From Deltaproteobacteria bacterium (lineage in GTDB: Bacteria; Desulfobacterota; Binatia; Binatales; Binataceae), in NCBI GenBank assembly GCA_021794015.1, contig JAJYRQ010000006.1, positions 54,294 through 118,293 of the forward strand: a stretch of DNA of 64,000 nucleotides. The letters run 5' to 3'. A program made the translations under genes and the position numbers. Under the pieces are notes generated by a model. That model was not told where the DNA came from and did no database searches. It saw nothing but the letters and a program-made list of their open reading frames with translations. Shown one piece after another: positions 56,901 through 63,761 of the stretch (within the stretch, counting starts at the first letter, position 1; every line of letters starts with the position of its first letter).

Positions 56901-57298
56901 AGCACGACGATTCGCGCCTTGGGCGGCGTCATCCCGATATGCTCGATGAACTCCTTGACCGCCGGCAGATCGGGCAGCTTGCCCGGGTCGCTGGCCAGGT
57001 GCCAGAGCGTGATCAGCGAATGGGTCTTGCCGCCGCCGTAGGTCAGTTCGAGCTGGCGGACCGCCTTCTCGCTCTTTCCCAAAAGCCGCTGCACGACATC
57101 CTTGGCCAGCTCCCGCAAATTGAACGTCGGATAGGTCAGCGAGAAGAATTCGCGCGCGTCCTGATAGACCGGCTTCGCCTTGCCCATCGCGACGTCGTAA
57201 AGGTCGGCGGCGAAGATATTGAGCGAAAGTTCGCCAGTTTGCAGGTCCGGCCTGATTTTGACGACCTTATGCCAAGGCGTCCATGCGAGTTTGGTCAC
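53975..57298 (-). CDS. DUF499 (COG1483) ATPase of a defence-type operon
   Basis: A 1107-residue predicted ATPase. Walker A is TYGGGKTHS (86-94), Walker B is LVLIDEV (209-215), and NPWSVMAFQIAG and RTRGVLRTFAVALR are typical of the DUF499 family, usually paired with DUF1156 methylases (COG1743) and labelled anti-phage-associated in annotation pipelines. Related ATPases occur in Pgl/BREX-type systems. The GTG at 57298 is preferred because it overlaps the PIN gene stop by 4 bases (GTGA); a longer frame to 57331 exists. It is the last gene of the minus-strand defence operon. Confidence 0.88.
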   Translation of the reverse strand: MTKLAWTPWHKVVKIRPDLQTGELSLNIFAADLYDVAMGKAKPVYQDAREFFSLTYPTFNLRELAKDVVQRLLGKSEKAVRQLELTYGGGKTHSLITLWHLASDPGKLPDLPAVKEFIEHIGMTPPKARIVVLPFDKLDVERGMEVRGPSGETRWLKNPWSVMAFQIAGADGLRLLHPEEKDEERDSAPAENLMTELLARPQKEGLATLVLIDEVLMFARAAVDLAPAWNDRLLNFFQYLTQAATKVERAAVIASLLATDPRKSDALGKQITGDLYNVFRREREEGVQPVLKDDVAEVLRRRFFVADSIRNRESFRSHVVAALKGIAELDDQTRRDGKAAEERFVASYPFHPDLIDLFYAKWTQLAGFQRTRGVLRTFAVALRGAERWDECPLVSANSFLTEPGKGGISEAARELTTTAATEEYEGRKQEWTAILEGELDKARDQQAESPALKFRELEQAVFATFLHSQPIGQKALTRDLMVLAGATRPDKIEFEKALMRWSEVSWFLDEAGISDVDRGNGATRQLPKSWRLGSRPNLRQMHFDACQRVSAELIDARLYDEISKLKSLTAGASAAAAVVHNLPKRPNDIEDDGEFHFAVLGPRAASESGKPSAEAKRYIDETTGPDKPRNYRNAVVLAVPSRDGIEAARNRIRDYLGWEEVRSQLKEQLKGQGLDPIREGTLSANISGARSRIAEAIQQAYCIVVTVSEKNEVQAFKVAVEGPSLFACIKDDKDKRARIQDSAISAEALLPGGPYDLWREGETSRRLKDLAGAFALSPQLPKMLSRRAILDTLVRGCEEGRFVLRVVRPDRSARTFWRQAPDEAALKDPSLEVVLPEAAELAEVPTDLLTGGQLPGLWKDGSVSFGDIRNYFAGGFVAKIDKGGYEEPLSVPRASREALAAAVTEAVRQGRLWLTTGQASILAEETPAGLLTDDARLQLPPPPIPAIDVTAANLPEVWAGGSTTALAMAVALSRKVGTNLPWATVRDAIDGALRARLIELAAGSAAWPCDFPGARSVTLGIAASAGRLIEPAFTLKPDVLVAEAELRPSEIQDLADLLSELKKIAGAADLKFRVRLELDGRGASPREEVVSKLNDVLAEVSKTLLFK

Positions 57299-57801
57299 GG
57301 AATGTCCCCCGGCTTGTAAACGGTGAGCCACGGCACATCGTCGAAATCGTCGTCGCGCGTGGCGAGACAGGTGATGCCGTAGCTGTCAGCGGCGGCGAGG
57401 ATAAGCGAATCGTTGGTCAGCAGGCCGTACCGCTCTCGCATCACCTGAGCGCGGCGAAACCGCAGTTCGTCAAGCTCGAGGATCATCAGGTTCATGCTGA
57501 AGATCTTCTCGACCGACGGCCAATAGCCTCTCAGATTTGGTATCGACTTGCGCAGCCGTCGCAAGTTGCTCGCATTCCCTCGCTGAATGATTCCCGCGGC
57601 GACCGCGTCTTCAAGCATCAGGCGGTGATTGACTTCCGCGAGGGCCTCGAACGTCGTCACTCCTCGTACCTCCCGACGAGCGCATCGTTCAAGAAGCTCG
57701 GCGCACTCATTCGAAGTCGCGTTGGCAGAATACACGAAGATGTTGGCATCGACAACCACGGGCGAGCGCGCGGGAAGCTGACCGAGAGGTTGAACAGCCA
57801 T
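57295..57801 (-). CDS. PIN-domain protein (VapC-like ribonuclease)
   Basis: A 168-residue PIN protein. The acidic residues of the metal site are visible: PVVVDANIFVYSA (first Asp about 19), EALAEVNHRL, LLTNDSLILAAAD and ATRDDDFDDV. PIN toxins of VapBC systems cut tRNA or rRNA. Its ATG begins one base after the stop codon of a small basic gene, as in toxin-antitoxin pairs, and its stop overlaps the DUF499 start, so it is coupled to the defence ATPase. Confidence 0.88.
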   Translation of the reverse strand: MAVQPLGQLPARSPVVVDANIFVYSANATSNECAELLERCARREVRGVTTFEALAEVNHRLMLEDAVAAGIIQRGNASNLRRLRKSIPNLRGYWPSVEKIFSMNLMILELDELRFRRAQVMRERYGLLTNDSLILAAADSYGITCLATRDDDFDDVPWLTVYKPGDIP

Positions 57802-57802
57802 A

Positions 57803-58084
57803 TCAGATGTCGAGGATATCCCCGTCCTGCGCGATCCACTTCACCGTTTCAAGATCGACCTTGGATGCAAACGAACCGCGGAACTCGCGCACCGCTTTGA
57901 CTGCGCGTTCGACCCGTTTTTCTCTTCCGGCTTTGGGAAACAGCTTCCGCTCCAGACGAATCAGTTCCAGACGCCGACTTCCAAAGCCGGGGCTGACGCC
58001 CTCAGGAGCCTGGTGCATAGGCGAGCCTCTTTTGATTATCCGCCGCTGGCCTTTGCTTTGGTTCTTTGGTTTGGCCTTGCTCAT
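57803..58084 (-). CDS. Small basic protein, probable antitoxin partner of the PIN protein
   Basis: A 93-residue protein not assigned to a family. A strongly basic N-terminus (SKAKPKNQSKGQRRIIKRGS) could bind DNA; the acidic hydrophobic C-terminus (DLETVKWIAQDGDILDI) could block a toxin. Position immediately upstream of the PIN gene is the main argument for an antitoxin. It lacks a clear AbrB or RHH pattern. Confidence 0.6.
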   Translation of the reverse strand: MSKAKPKNQSKGQRRIIKRGSPMHQAPEGVSPGFGSRRLELIRLERKLFPKAGREKRVERAVKAVREFRGSFASKVDLETVKWIAQDGDILDI

Positions 58085-58161
58085 ATTCTTTGGCTCCGTT
58101 GTCTTATTAGCTCCATTCCCTGTCGGTGTCGTTTGTCGGCGTTCATCGACGCACGTGTGAT

Positions 58162-59649
58162 TTACAAGCTCGCGAGAAGAGTTCTTAGATCACCCTCAAC
58201 TGCAGCGAGAATATTCGCTTGTACTAGCGGAAACTTCATTGGTTCCATTGTTTCAGGTGTCGCAGCGCCGGCGTACTTTGTGAACGCCGAGCCAGCGGCG
58301 CGCCGTTTGGATCGGACCTTCGTTGGCTCGCCGTGATCAACGTCGTGGCGCAAATCGGTGCGGAGGATGTTGATCTCCGCGAAAGATGCCGGCCGGTTCT
58401 TGTCTAGCCGAGACCCAACGGATTCCCAGAATAGGAAGTACAAGTCATCAATCAGATTCTTGTAATCCTCGAGGTTCTTAGCGACCTCGCGGACACGCAG
58501 AAGCGCCTGAGTCGTTTTGTTCGTCGCCTTGAACAAATCGTCGCCGTTTATCGCTGCGTACTTCTTGTTGATTTGGTTGATCAGTTCGGCGACAGAGTCA
58601 CCGAGCTTCGAGATGCGTCCGGCCGCTCCGCTCTCGGCAACGATGCTAGGATCGAACAGGTCAGCGAGCGAAGGAGCAACCCGGAAGAGCTTTCGTAGCA
58701 AAACCCCGTGGCGTGTTGTGGCCCCTCCTTTCACGTTTGCATTCACAGATCGTTGGAACATTAGGTAATCGGTATCCGACGCAGCTTGGCCCATTTCGAT
58801 CTGGTGAGCTAGTTCTTTGGTAAAGGTCTCGAAGAACGCCCGCAGCTTGGACTCTAGCCCGTTAGCTCGGCCAGTAGAGATCAGTTTGCAGGTCAAACTG
58901 ATGAGCGATTGAACCACAGTACGTGTCTTGAGGCTGTGTCCGCGGCTTTTGAATGCGATTTGAAGGAAATCGAGAGCGCCTCGAATTCTCTTGGCAACCG
59001 CGGATGTTTGCGAGAAATTCCGCTGGGAGTCGAAGACTTCCCTAACGTCATCGAACCGGAGTCCTGTGTCGAGTCCTTCGATCTCGATTGTTGCGACTTT
59101 CGCGGCGATATCGAAATGAGAATATCGCGTGTCCGGTATGGCAATCGTTTGCGCAAAAAATGGGTGTTTGGAAATAGCGCGGCAGTAATCGCGCAGCTTG
59201 CTGTGGACCGCATTTAGGCGCTCGCTACTGGTTAAGGGAAGGCCAGCCTGGAGCCGCTGGAAGAACTCCTTAAGCTCTTCGTCGCTAGCGTCTTCGATCA
59301 CGTCATAGTCGATCTCAAAGTCGTCGAATCTGTCCGCGACTTCGTGAGGCAGATCTTTGTAACGGGCACCGCGGAACTCTTTGGCAGACTGGTTCGTGAG
59401 AGGCAGCTCGCTCGAGAAAAAATCAAAAATGGCCGTCAAACGCTGCTGGCCGTCCTCTACCTGAAACTGATCCCCGGAAGTCTTAACGAAGTAGAACTTG
59501 GGGAGTTTCCAACCCCGCAATATGGAATCAATCAAAGCTTGTCTCTTGTCCCGGTTCCAGACTTCGCCCCTCTGCCAGTCGGGAATCTCGAAGCGATCCC
59601 TCCGTTTGTAAATTTTGTCAATGGCTCGATGTTCGCTCCGCATAATCAT
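58162..59649 (-). CDS. DUF262 (ParB/Srx-like) protein with HEPN-like C-terminal motif
   Basis: A 495-residue protein. The N-terminal DUF262 domain has IPDWQRGEVW and the nucleotide-site motif VEDGQQRLTAIFDF (DGQQR at 66-70), shared with GmrS, SspE and BrxU-type defence proteins. There is no DUF1524 HNH motif. Near the C-terminus RHDVDH (Arg434, His439) fits an RX4H arrangement like that of HEPN ribonucleases, but this is only a motif. Base composition is clearly lower in GC than all surrounding genes, suggesting recent transfer. It lies between the DUF1156 methylase and the PIN module. Confidence 0.82.
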   Translation of the reverse strand: MIMRSEHRAIDKIYKRRDRFEIPDWQRGEVWNRDKRQALIDSILRGWKLPKFYFVKTSGDQFQVEDGQQRLTAIFDFFSSELPLTNQSAKEFRGARYKDLPHEVADRFDDFEIDYDVIEDASDEELKEFFQRLQAGLPLTSSERLNAVHSKLRDYCRAISKHPFFAQTIAIPDTRYSHFDIAAKVATIEIEGLDTGLRFDDVREVFDSQRNFSQTSAVAKRIRGALDFLQIAFKSRGHSLKTRTVVQSLISLTCKLISTGRANGLESKLRAFFETFTKELAHQIEMGQAASDTDYLMFQRSVNANVKGGATTRHGVLLRKLFRVAPSLADLFDPSIVAESGAAGRISKLGDSVAELINQINKKYAAINGDDLFKATNKTTQALLRVREVAKNLEDYKNLIDDLYFLFWESVGSRLDKNRPASFAEINILRTDLRHDVDHGEPTKVRSKRRAAGSAFTKYAGAATPETMEPMKFPLVQANILAAVEGDLRTLLASL

Positions 59650-59712
59650 TTCGTAATCGTCTGGAGAGGAGCTCGCTAATGCGCCTCTAAACAGCCTCCT
59701 TTGAAAGAACCG

Positions 59713-62700
59713 CTAGCGCTGCGCTCGATGGCTGAACATTTCGGCTTGTCGTTCCTCTGCGGACACGGGTCGCGCGGAGATGTGGTTGCTGATGCTTTCC
59801 AGCAACGAGCGCTCCTCGGAACCGGCCGGAGCAAGCTCGATCAGCGCTTGCAGGAGTTGATGGAACAGGGCGTTGCGGCGGAGACCGCGGGCATCGAGGT
59901 ATTCGTCCACGCGCACCACGTCGCCCGCGCGCCACAGATGCATCAGGCGATGCGCCTGGTCGATAAGCGGCGCGGGTCGGCCGTCGCTGTCATAGCCCAG
60001 GCTCTTGCGGATGCGCCTGTTCCAGGGGCGAAGACGGACCCTGCTGCCGCTGCCCTCTTCGGCTTCTTCAGCCCCGTCCGCCGCGAAATCCTCGCCGGAG
60101 TCCTCGGATTCGGATAGATCGGAAGCGCAAAGCGGTCCCTCACCCGGCGCTTCGCGCCGCCCTCTCCCGGCAGGGAGAGGGAAGGAGGCGCCCGCGCGCT
60201 GGAGAATTTCGTAGCGGTCGGCCAGGTCGTGGTCGGAAAGGCCGCATGAGATCGCATAGAGGATGCAGGCGCCGACCGGCGCGTCTCCCATTCCGAAATC
60301 GTGGCGATGAAGCAGGTAGTAGGTCGTCACATCATCGAGGCCGCTGGTAACCGCAGCATCGCCGTTATGCGTGAGCACGCGGCCGACCACGAAATCGACC
60401 ACGATCCGGCGCACGGCCCGCAGGAACTCCGAGACCTCCATCACGGCACCCGGCTCGCTCGCCTTCTTTACGACGGGATGCTTGCTGTAGGCCTCCATCG
60501 CCGGCCCGGTCGCGGCCCATACGAAGTCGGGGCCGCGGATACCGGCGTCCCAGTATTCGCTAAGCTGGGTGTAGATGTTCTCGCGCATCTCGTCGAGCAC
60601 GCGATTGTCCCATCCGGGACGGGCAGCCTCGGGTCGCTTGCGGCACACGAGCCAAACTGAAGAGGCGAGCGCCGCGGACGAATATGCACGAATCCTGGCC
60701 TCTCGCTCCGTTTGGATCGGCCAACTCGCGTCGACGACGAATCCGGCGCGAATTATCGCGCTGACCAGCGTTTCCCATGCGTCCGGACTCTTGTTCGCGA
60801 AGACAACGACCATTCGGCCATCGGGCACGAGCGCGCGGTCGCACGCCTGGAATGCGCGAAACATTCCGTCTTCGTAAGCGTTCTTCGATGCTGACTTATC
60901 GCCGCCGAACCGGCTTGAATCGTCGATCAGTTCGCCGTCGTTCTTATCAGTGTTCCATTTCGGACCGAGCGGCTCTCGAAAGGCGTCATCTATCTCCGGC
61001 GAAAGCCCGTGCAGCGTCCGCCGCAGCCAGACATAGAAGAAGTCCATCAGGTCGGCGTAGGGAATCGCGTCGTAGTAGGGCGGGTCCGTGAAGACTAAAT
61101 CCTGTGCAGAAGGCACAGCGGCGATCGCGCTCGTTTGGAGAACGGTTGACCTCGATGCTCTTAGCAGCCCGTCGGCGAGATTCTCTAGAACGCGACTGAC
61201 CCAGTCGACCGCTCCTTCGTAGTTCCCAGACGTGCCGCCGAGAGGACTGCCCTCAACGAAATCCCAAGTTATAGGCGATGCGAAACGAGTAAACGTGTGG
61301 CAGAGAAACTCGCCAAGCGCCCACAGGCAAATGCTCGAGGAATAATCCGCAAGTCGGCTCACTGAGGTTGCCAAGCCGAAATCGATGCCTTCCTTCCAGA
61401 GCGCCGGGTAGCCCGCTGACTCCATTGCCTCGGCGGCAGCACGCGTGTGCTTGACGAACGTGCCGAGGGCGAGGAGTTGGCGGGGCGTGAACAGCTTGCT
61501 CCAGCGATCGAAGCCGTAGAGCGGAACGCGGAAGCCGAGCGCCTCCTTGCCCGGCAGCGGCTCATCCGGAATTCCAAAGGGAATCTCGGCAAAGACGCGC
61601 TCGATTTCCTTTTCCGCCTCGGCCGCAAGCCGGATTTCATCGTCGGTCGGCAGCCGATATTCCTTGCCGCCGGGACCATTGACCACCACCACCGTCATGA
61701 TCGCGCCGAGCCGCCCCGCTTTTCCTTCGAGCCGGATATCCTCCATGGTCATCGACGGCAGGCCACAGCATACGCAGGTCGCCCCCGCGCGCGACATCGT
61801 GCCCGCGCCGATCTTTTTATCGTACTCTCGCCGCTGCGCGCCGTTGCCGCCCTGGGTCGCCGCCTCCTTCCCGCTCAATATGCTGAATCTTATCTCCCCC
61901 CCTCTCCCTGCCGGGAGAGGGCGCGCCGCAGGCGCGGGTGAGGGACCTTTATCCGAATCCGTCGAAACCGCCCCCGCAACCGCCGCAGGCCGTGCGCCGG
62001 CCTCTCCCAAGGGGAGAGGCCAGGAGGCGGGCTCGACCCGGAGCAGCACGCGCTTGTTGTCCTTCCTGCAAAGCCACTTGGTCTTGAGCAGCGGAATGGT
62101 CGCGCGGCAGTTCTTGCATTTGACCGTCCGCGCCCAGAGATAGGCGACGGTCGGCTTGCCGTCGATCGTAGGGTAGAAGCGCTCGAGCTCGCGCCGCGCC
62201 CGCTTAAGCACCCATCGCCCCCATGCCCGCACATGCCAGGCCAGATCGGCATCCAGGCTCACGGCGCCGTCGAAGCCGAACGCGCTCTGGCCCTCCGACC
62301 CTCTCCCCGCCGGGAGAGGGCGCGCCGCAGGCGCGGGTGAGGCCCCGCTTTCCGAGTCAGAGTCGCCGGCGATCGGCAATCTTTCAAGCTGCGTGCGAAG
62401 CGTGGCGCCCTTGAGTCCCTGCGCCTTAAAGAACGCCTCCATAAAGTCGCGGTCGCGAAGCACGAAATCGGGCAGCGGGCGCTTCTGGCCGGCCAGCTTC
62501 TGCGGATATTCGAGCGTGCACTTGAGGATGAACCAGGCGACCGGGTTGATGTCGATCGCGGTGACTTCGCATCCAAGGCGCATCGCTTCGAGCGGGATCG
62601 CGCCGCCGCCGGCGAACGGATCGAGCACCCGCGGGGCGCGTCCGCCGTAGGCCTTGCGGATTTCGTCGCGGAAGAACTGCAGGTCGGGGCTGGATTCGCG

Positions 62701-63015
62701 TCCCCAATGCAGGATGCCCCCGGCGGTCTCCTCGCGCTCGACTTCGACGCGACTTCCGGCGACGTTCTTCTTTTCGATTTTCGGGACGACGCGCCCGCCG
62801 ATCCGCTCGATGAGCCTGCGCCGCTCATCCGGGTCGCCGGGGTCGGGCAGGAGCGTCGCGATCAGCGCCGCGCGGCATGCGGCGAGCGGCCTGCGGGCGG
62901 GCCAGATATGCAGCGTTGAGATATGGCCGTGTCGGACGTTTTTCTCATGCACCGAATCCAGCGACGCCTGCTTCAGCGGAAACACCCGCTCTATGAGCCT
63001 TGTTCGATCAGTCAT
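59713..63015 (-). CDS. DUF1156 (COG1743) DNA methylase with in-frame repeat insertions
   Basis: A 1100-residue adenine-type DNA methylase. The N-terminal DUF1156 segment (10-75) contains NVRHGHISTLHIWPARRPLAACRAAL in the family position. The AdoMet motif is LDPFAGGGAIPLEAMR (132-138 core), and the catalytic motif is TDPPYYD (about 643-649). Zn-ribbon-like CxxC pairs are present (VKCKNC, CVCC). It is longer than most family members because copies of a palindromic repeat are translated within it (about residues 224-239, 333-339, 357-372, 945-961: PLPAGRG and GPSPAPAARPL types). The frame remains open throughout. It is probably the first gene of the defence operon. Confidence 0.9.
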   Translation of the reverse strand: MTDRTRLIERVFPLKQASLDSVHEKNVRHGHISTLHIWPARRPLAACRAALIATLLPDPGDPDERRRLIERIGGRVVPKIEKKNVAGSRVEVEREETAGGILHWGRESSPDLQFFRDEIRKAYGGRAPRVLDPFAGGGAIPLEAMRLGCEVTAIDINPVAWFILKCTLEYPQKLAGQKRPLPDFVLRDRDFMEAFFKAQGLKGATLRTQLERLPIAGDSDSESGASPAPAARPLPAGRGSEGQSAFGFDGAVSLDADLAWHVRAWGRWVLKRARRELERFYPTIDGKPTVAYLWARTVKCKNCRATIPLLKTKWLCRKDNKRVLLRVEPASWPLPLGEAGARPAAVAGAVSTDSDKGPSPAPAARPLPAGRGGEIRFSILSGKEAATQGGNGAQRREYDKKIGAGTMSRAGATCVCCGLPSMTMEDIRLEGKAGRLGAIMTVVVVNGPGGKEYRLPTDDEIRLAAEAEKEIERVFAEIPFGIPDEPLPGKEALGFRVPLYGFDRWSKLFTPRQLLALGTFVKHTRAAAEAMESAGYPALWKEGIDFGLATSVSRLADYSSSICLWALGEFLCHTFTRFASPITWDFVEGSPLGGTSGNYEGAVDWVSRVLENLADGLLRASRSTVLQTSAIAAVPSAQDLVFTDPPYYDAIPYADLMDFFYVWLRRTLHGLSPEIDDAFREPLGPKWNTDKNDGELIDDSSRFGGDKSASKNAYEDGMFRAFQACDRALVPDGRMVVVFANKSPDAWETLVSAIIRAGFVVDASWPIQTEREARIRAYSSAALASSVWLVCRKRPEAARPGWDNRVLDEMRENIYTQLSEYWDAGIRGPDFVWAATGPAMEAYSKHPVVKKASEPGAVMEVSEFLRAVRRIVVDFVVGRVLTHNGDAAVTSGLDDVTTYYLLHRHDFGMGDAPVGACILYAISCGLSDHDLADRYEILQRAGASFPLPAGRGRREAPGEGPLCASDLSESEDSGEDFAADGAEEAEEGSGSRVRLRPWNRRIRKSLGYDSDGRPAPLIDQAHRLMHLWRAGDVVRVDEYLDARGLRRNALFHQLLQALIELAPAGSEERSLLESISNHISARPVSAEERQAEMFSHRAQR
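60134..60181. repeat. Palindromic repeat copy inside the methylase gene (type A)
   Basis: Matches the array unit: GGTCCCTCACCCGGCGCTTC with GCGCCG palindrome, then CCTCTCCCGGCAGGGAGAGG hairpin. It is translated as part of the DUF1156 methylase (about residues 945-961). Confidence 0.85.
61901..61947. repeat. Palindromic repeat copy inside the methylase gene (type B)
   Basis: CCTCTCCCTGCCGGGAGAGG followed by GCGCGCCGCAGGCGCGGGTG and AGGGACC. Same family as the array at 63.0-64.0 kb, translated within the methylase. Confidence 0.85.
62001..62019. repeat. Short palindromic repeat copy inside the methylase gene
   Basis: CCTCTCCCAAGGGGAGAGG, the hairpin core of type A, translated within the methylase near residues 333-339. 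Confidence 0.7.
62298..62344. repeat. Palindromic repeat copy inside the methylase gene (type B)
   Basis: CCCTCTCCCCGCCGGGAGAG, then the GCGCGCCGCAGGCGCGGGTG palindrome. Translated near methylase residues 224-239. Confidence 0.85.
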
Positions 63016-63029
63016 CGCGCTACCGATAG

Positions 63030-63394
63030 CTCCCTCCCCCTCCCCGTCGGGAGAGGGCGCGCCGCAGGCTTCGCGCGCGGTCGCGGGTAAGTGGCGGGAG
63101 CTGCGGCTCTGCGGCGGAAGATTCTTTCATAGCGGTCCCTCACCCGGCGCTTCGCGCCGACCTCTCCCAATCGGGAGAGGCAAGCCCAGCGCCGCCCGCC
63201 TCCCTCCCTCTCCCTGCCGGGAGAGGGCGCGCCGCAGGCTTCGCGCGCGGCGGCGGAAGATTCTTTCATAGCGGTCCCTCACCCGGCGCTTCGCGCCGAC
63301 CTCTCCCAATCGGGAGAGGCAAGAAAAGCGACGCCCGCCTCCCTCCCTCTCCCCGCCGGGAGAGGGCGCGCCGCAGGCGCGGGTGAGGGACCTT
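63030..63394. repeat. Palindromic repeat array, left part
   Basis: Alternating units. Type A (GGTCCCTCACCCGGCGCTTC ... CCTCTCCCAATCGGGAGAGG CAAG, 51 bases) occurs at 63135-63185 and 63274-63324, 139 bases apart. Type B (CTCTCCCCGCCGGGAGAGGG and GCGCGCCGCAGGC) occurs near 63040-63070, 63201-63240 and 63340-63394. Between them lie copies of the DUF559 gene's 5' end. No protein-coding gene is supported here. Confidence 0.9.
63065..63130 (-). pseudogene. Broken copy of the DUF559 gene 5' end
   Basis: On the minus strand from 63130 the sequence encodes MKESSAAEPQLPPLTRDRAR and then SLRR before it runs into a type B repeat. This nearly equals the first 24 residues of the intact DUF559 gene (63393-63761). 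The duplicated block is about 78 bases long at near identity (63065-63142 and 63695-63772), so it is a decayed partial duplicate carried within the repeat array. Confidence 0.75.
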
Positions 63395-63761
63395 AGACAA
63401 ATTCCCCGATTCGTTCGAGTACGCCATCGATGTTGCCCATAACTTCGTTGTTCCAAAAGCGCACCACCCGGTAGCCGCAGTTCTCAAGGTGCGCCGTGCG
63501 GTCCTTATCAGCACGCCGCTCATCTTCCCCGGCGTGGCTGCCGCCGTCCACCTCGACCACCAACCCCGCCTCAAGGCAGAAGAAATCGACGACGTACGGC
63601 CCTATCGGCTGCTGGCGGCGGAACTTGGCGCCTTTGAGCTGCCGGTTGCGCAGATGCGCCCAAAGCTCTTGCTCCGCGTCAGTGCTCCTCCGCCGCAGGC
63701 TTCGCGCGCGGTCGCGGGTAAGTGGCGGGAGCGGCGGCTCGGCGGCGGAAGATTCCTTCAT
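63393..63761 (-). CDS. DUF559 endonuclease-domain protein (Vsr-like)
   Basis: A 122-residue protein with the DUF559 domain from about residue 16: TRDRARSLRRRSTDAEQELW, GAKFRRQQPIGPYVVDFFC, VVEVDGGSH, then YRVVRFWNNEV. Asp59, Glu70, Asp72 and His76 are in the positions expected for a restriction-endonuclease-like (Vsr-related) fold. The start codon and first 15-20 residues lie in sequence that is repeated elsewhere in the surrounding palindromic array. Repeats flank it on both sides. Function of the family is unknown; a DNA nickase acting on hairpins is one hypothesis. Confidence 0.85.
   Translation of the reverse strand: MKESSAAEPPLPPLTRDRARSLRRRSTDAEQELWAHLRNRQLKGAKFRRQQPIGPYVVDFFCLEAGLVVEVDGGSHAGEDERRADKDRTAHLENCGYRVVRFWNNEVMGNIDGVLERIGEFV

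Noticed and set aside
55898..57319. A 473-codon plus-strand open frame
   Set aside because: It is antisense to DUF499, whose motifs are clear; composition is that of a shadow frame.
63012..63574. Small open frames within the repeat array (85-109 codons)
   Set aside because: They are translations of the palindromic repeats in different frames, and several overlap one another.
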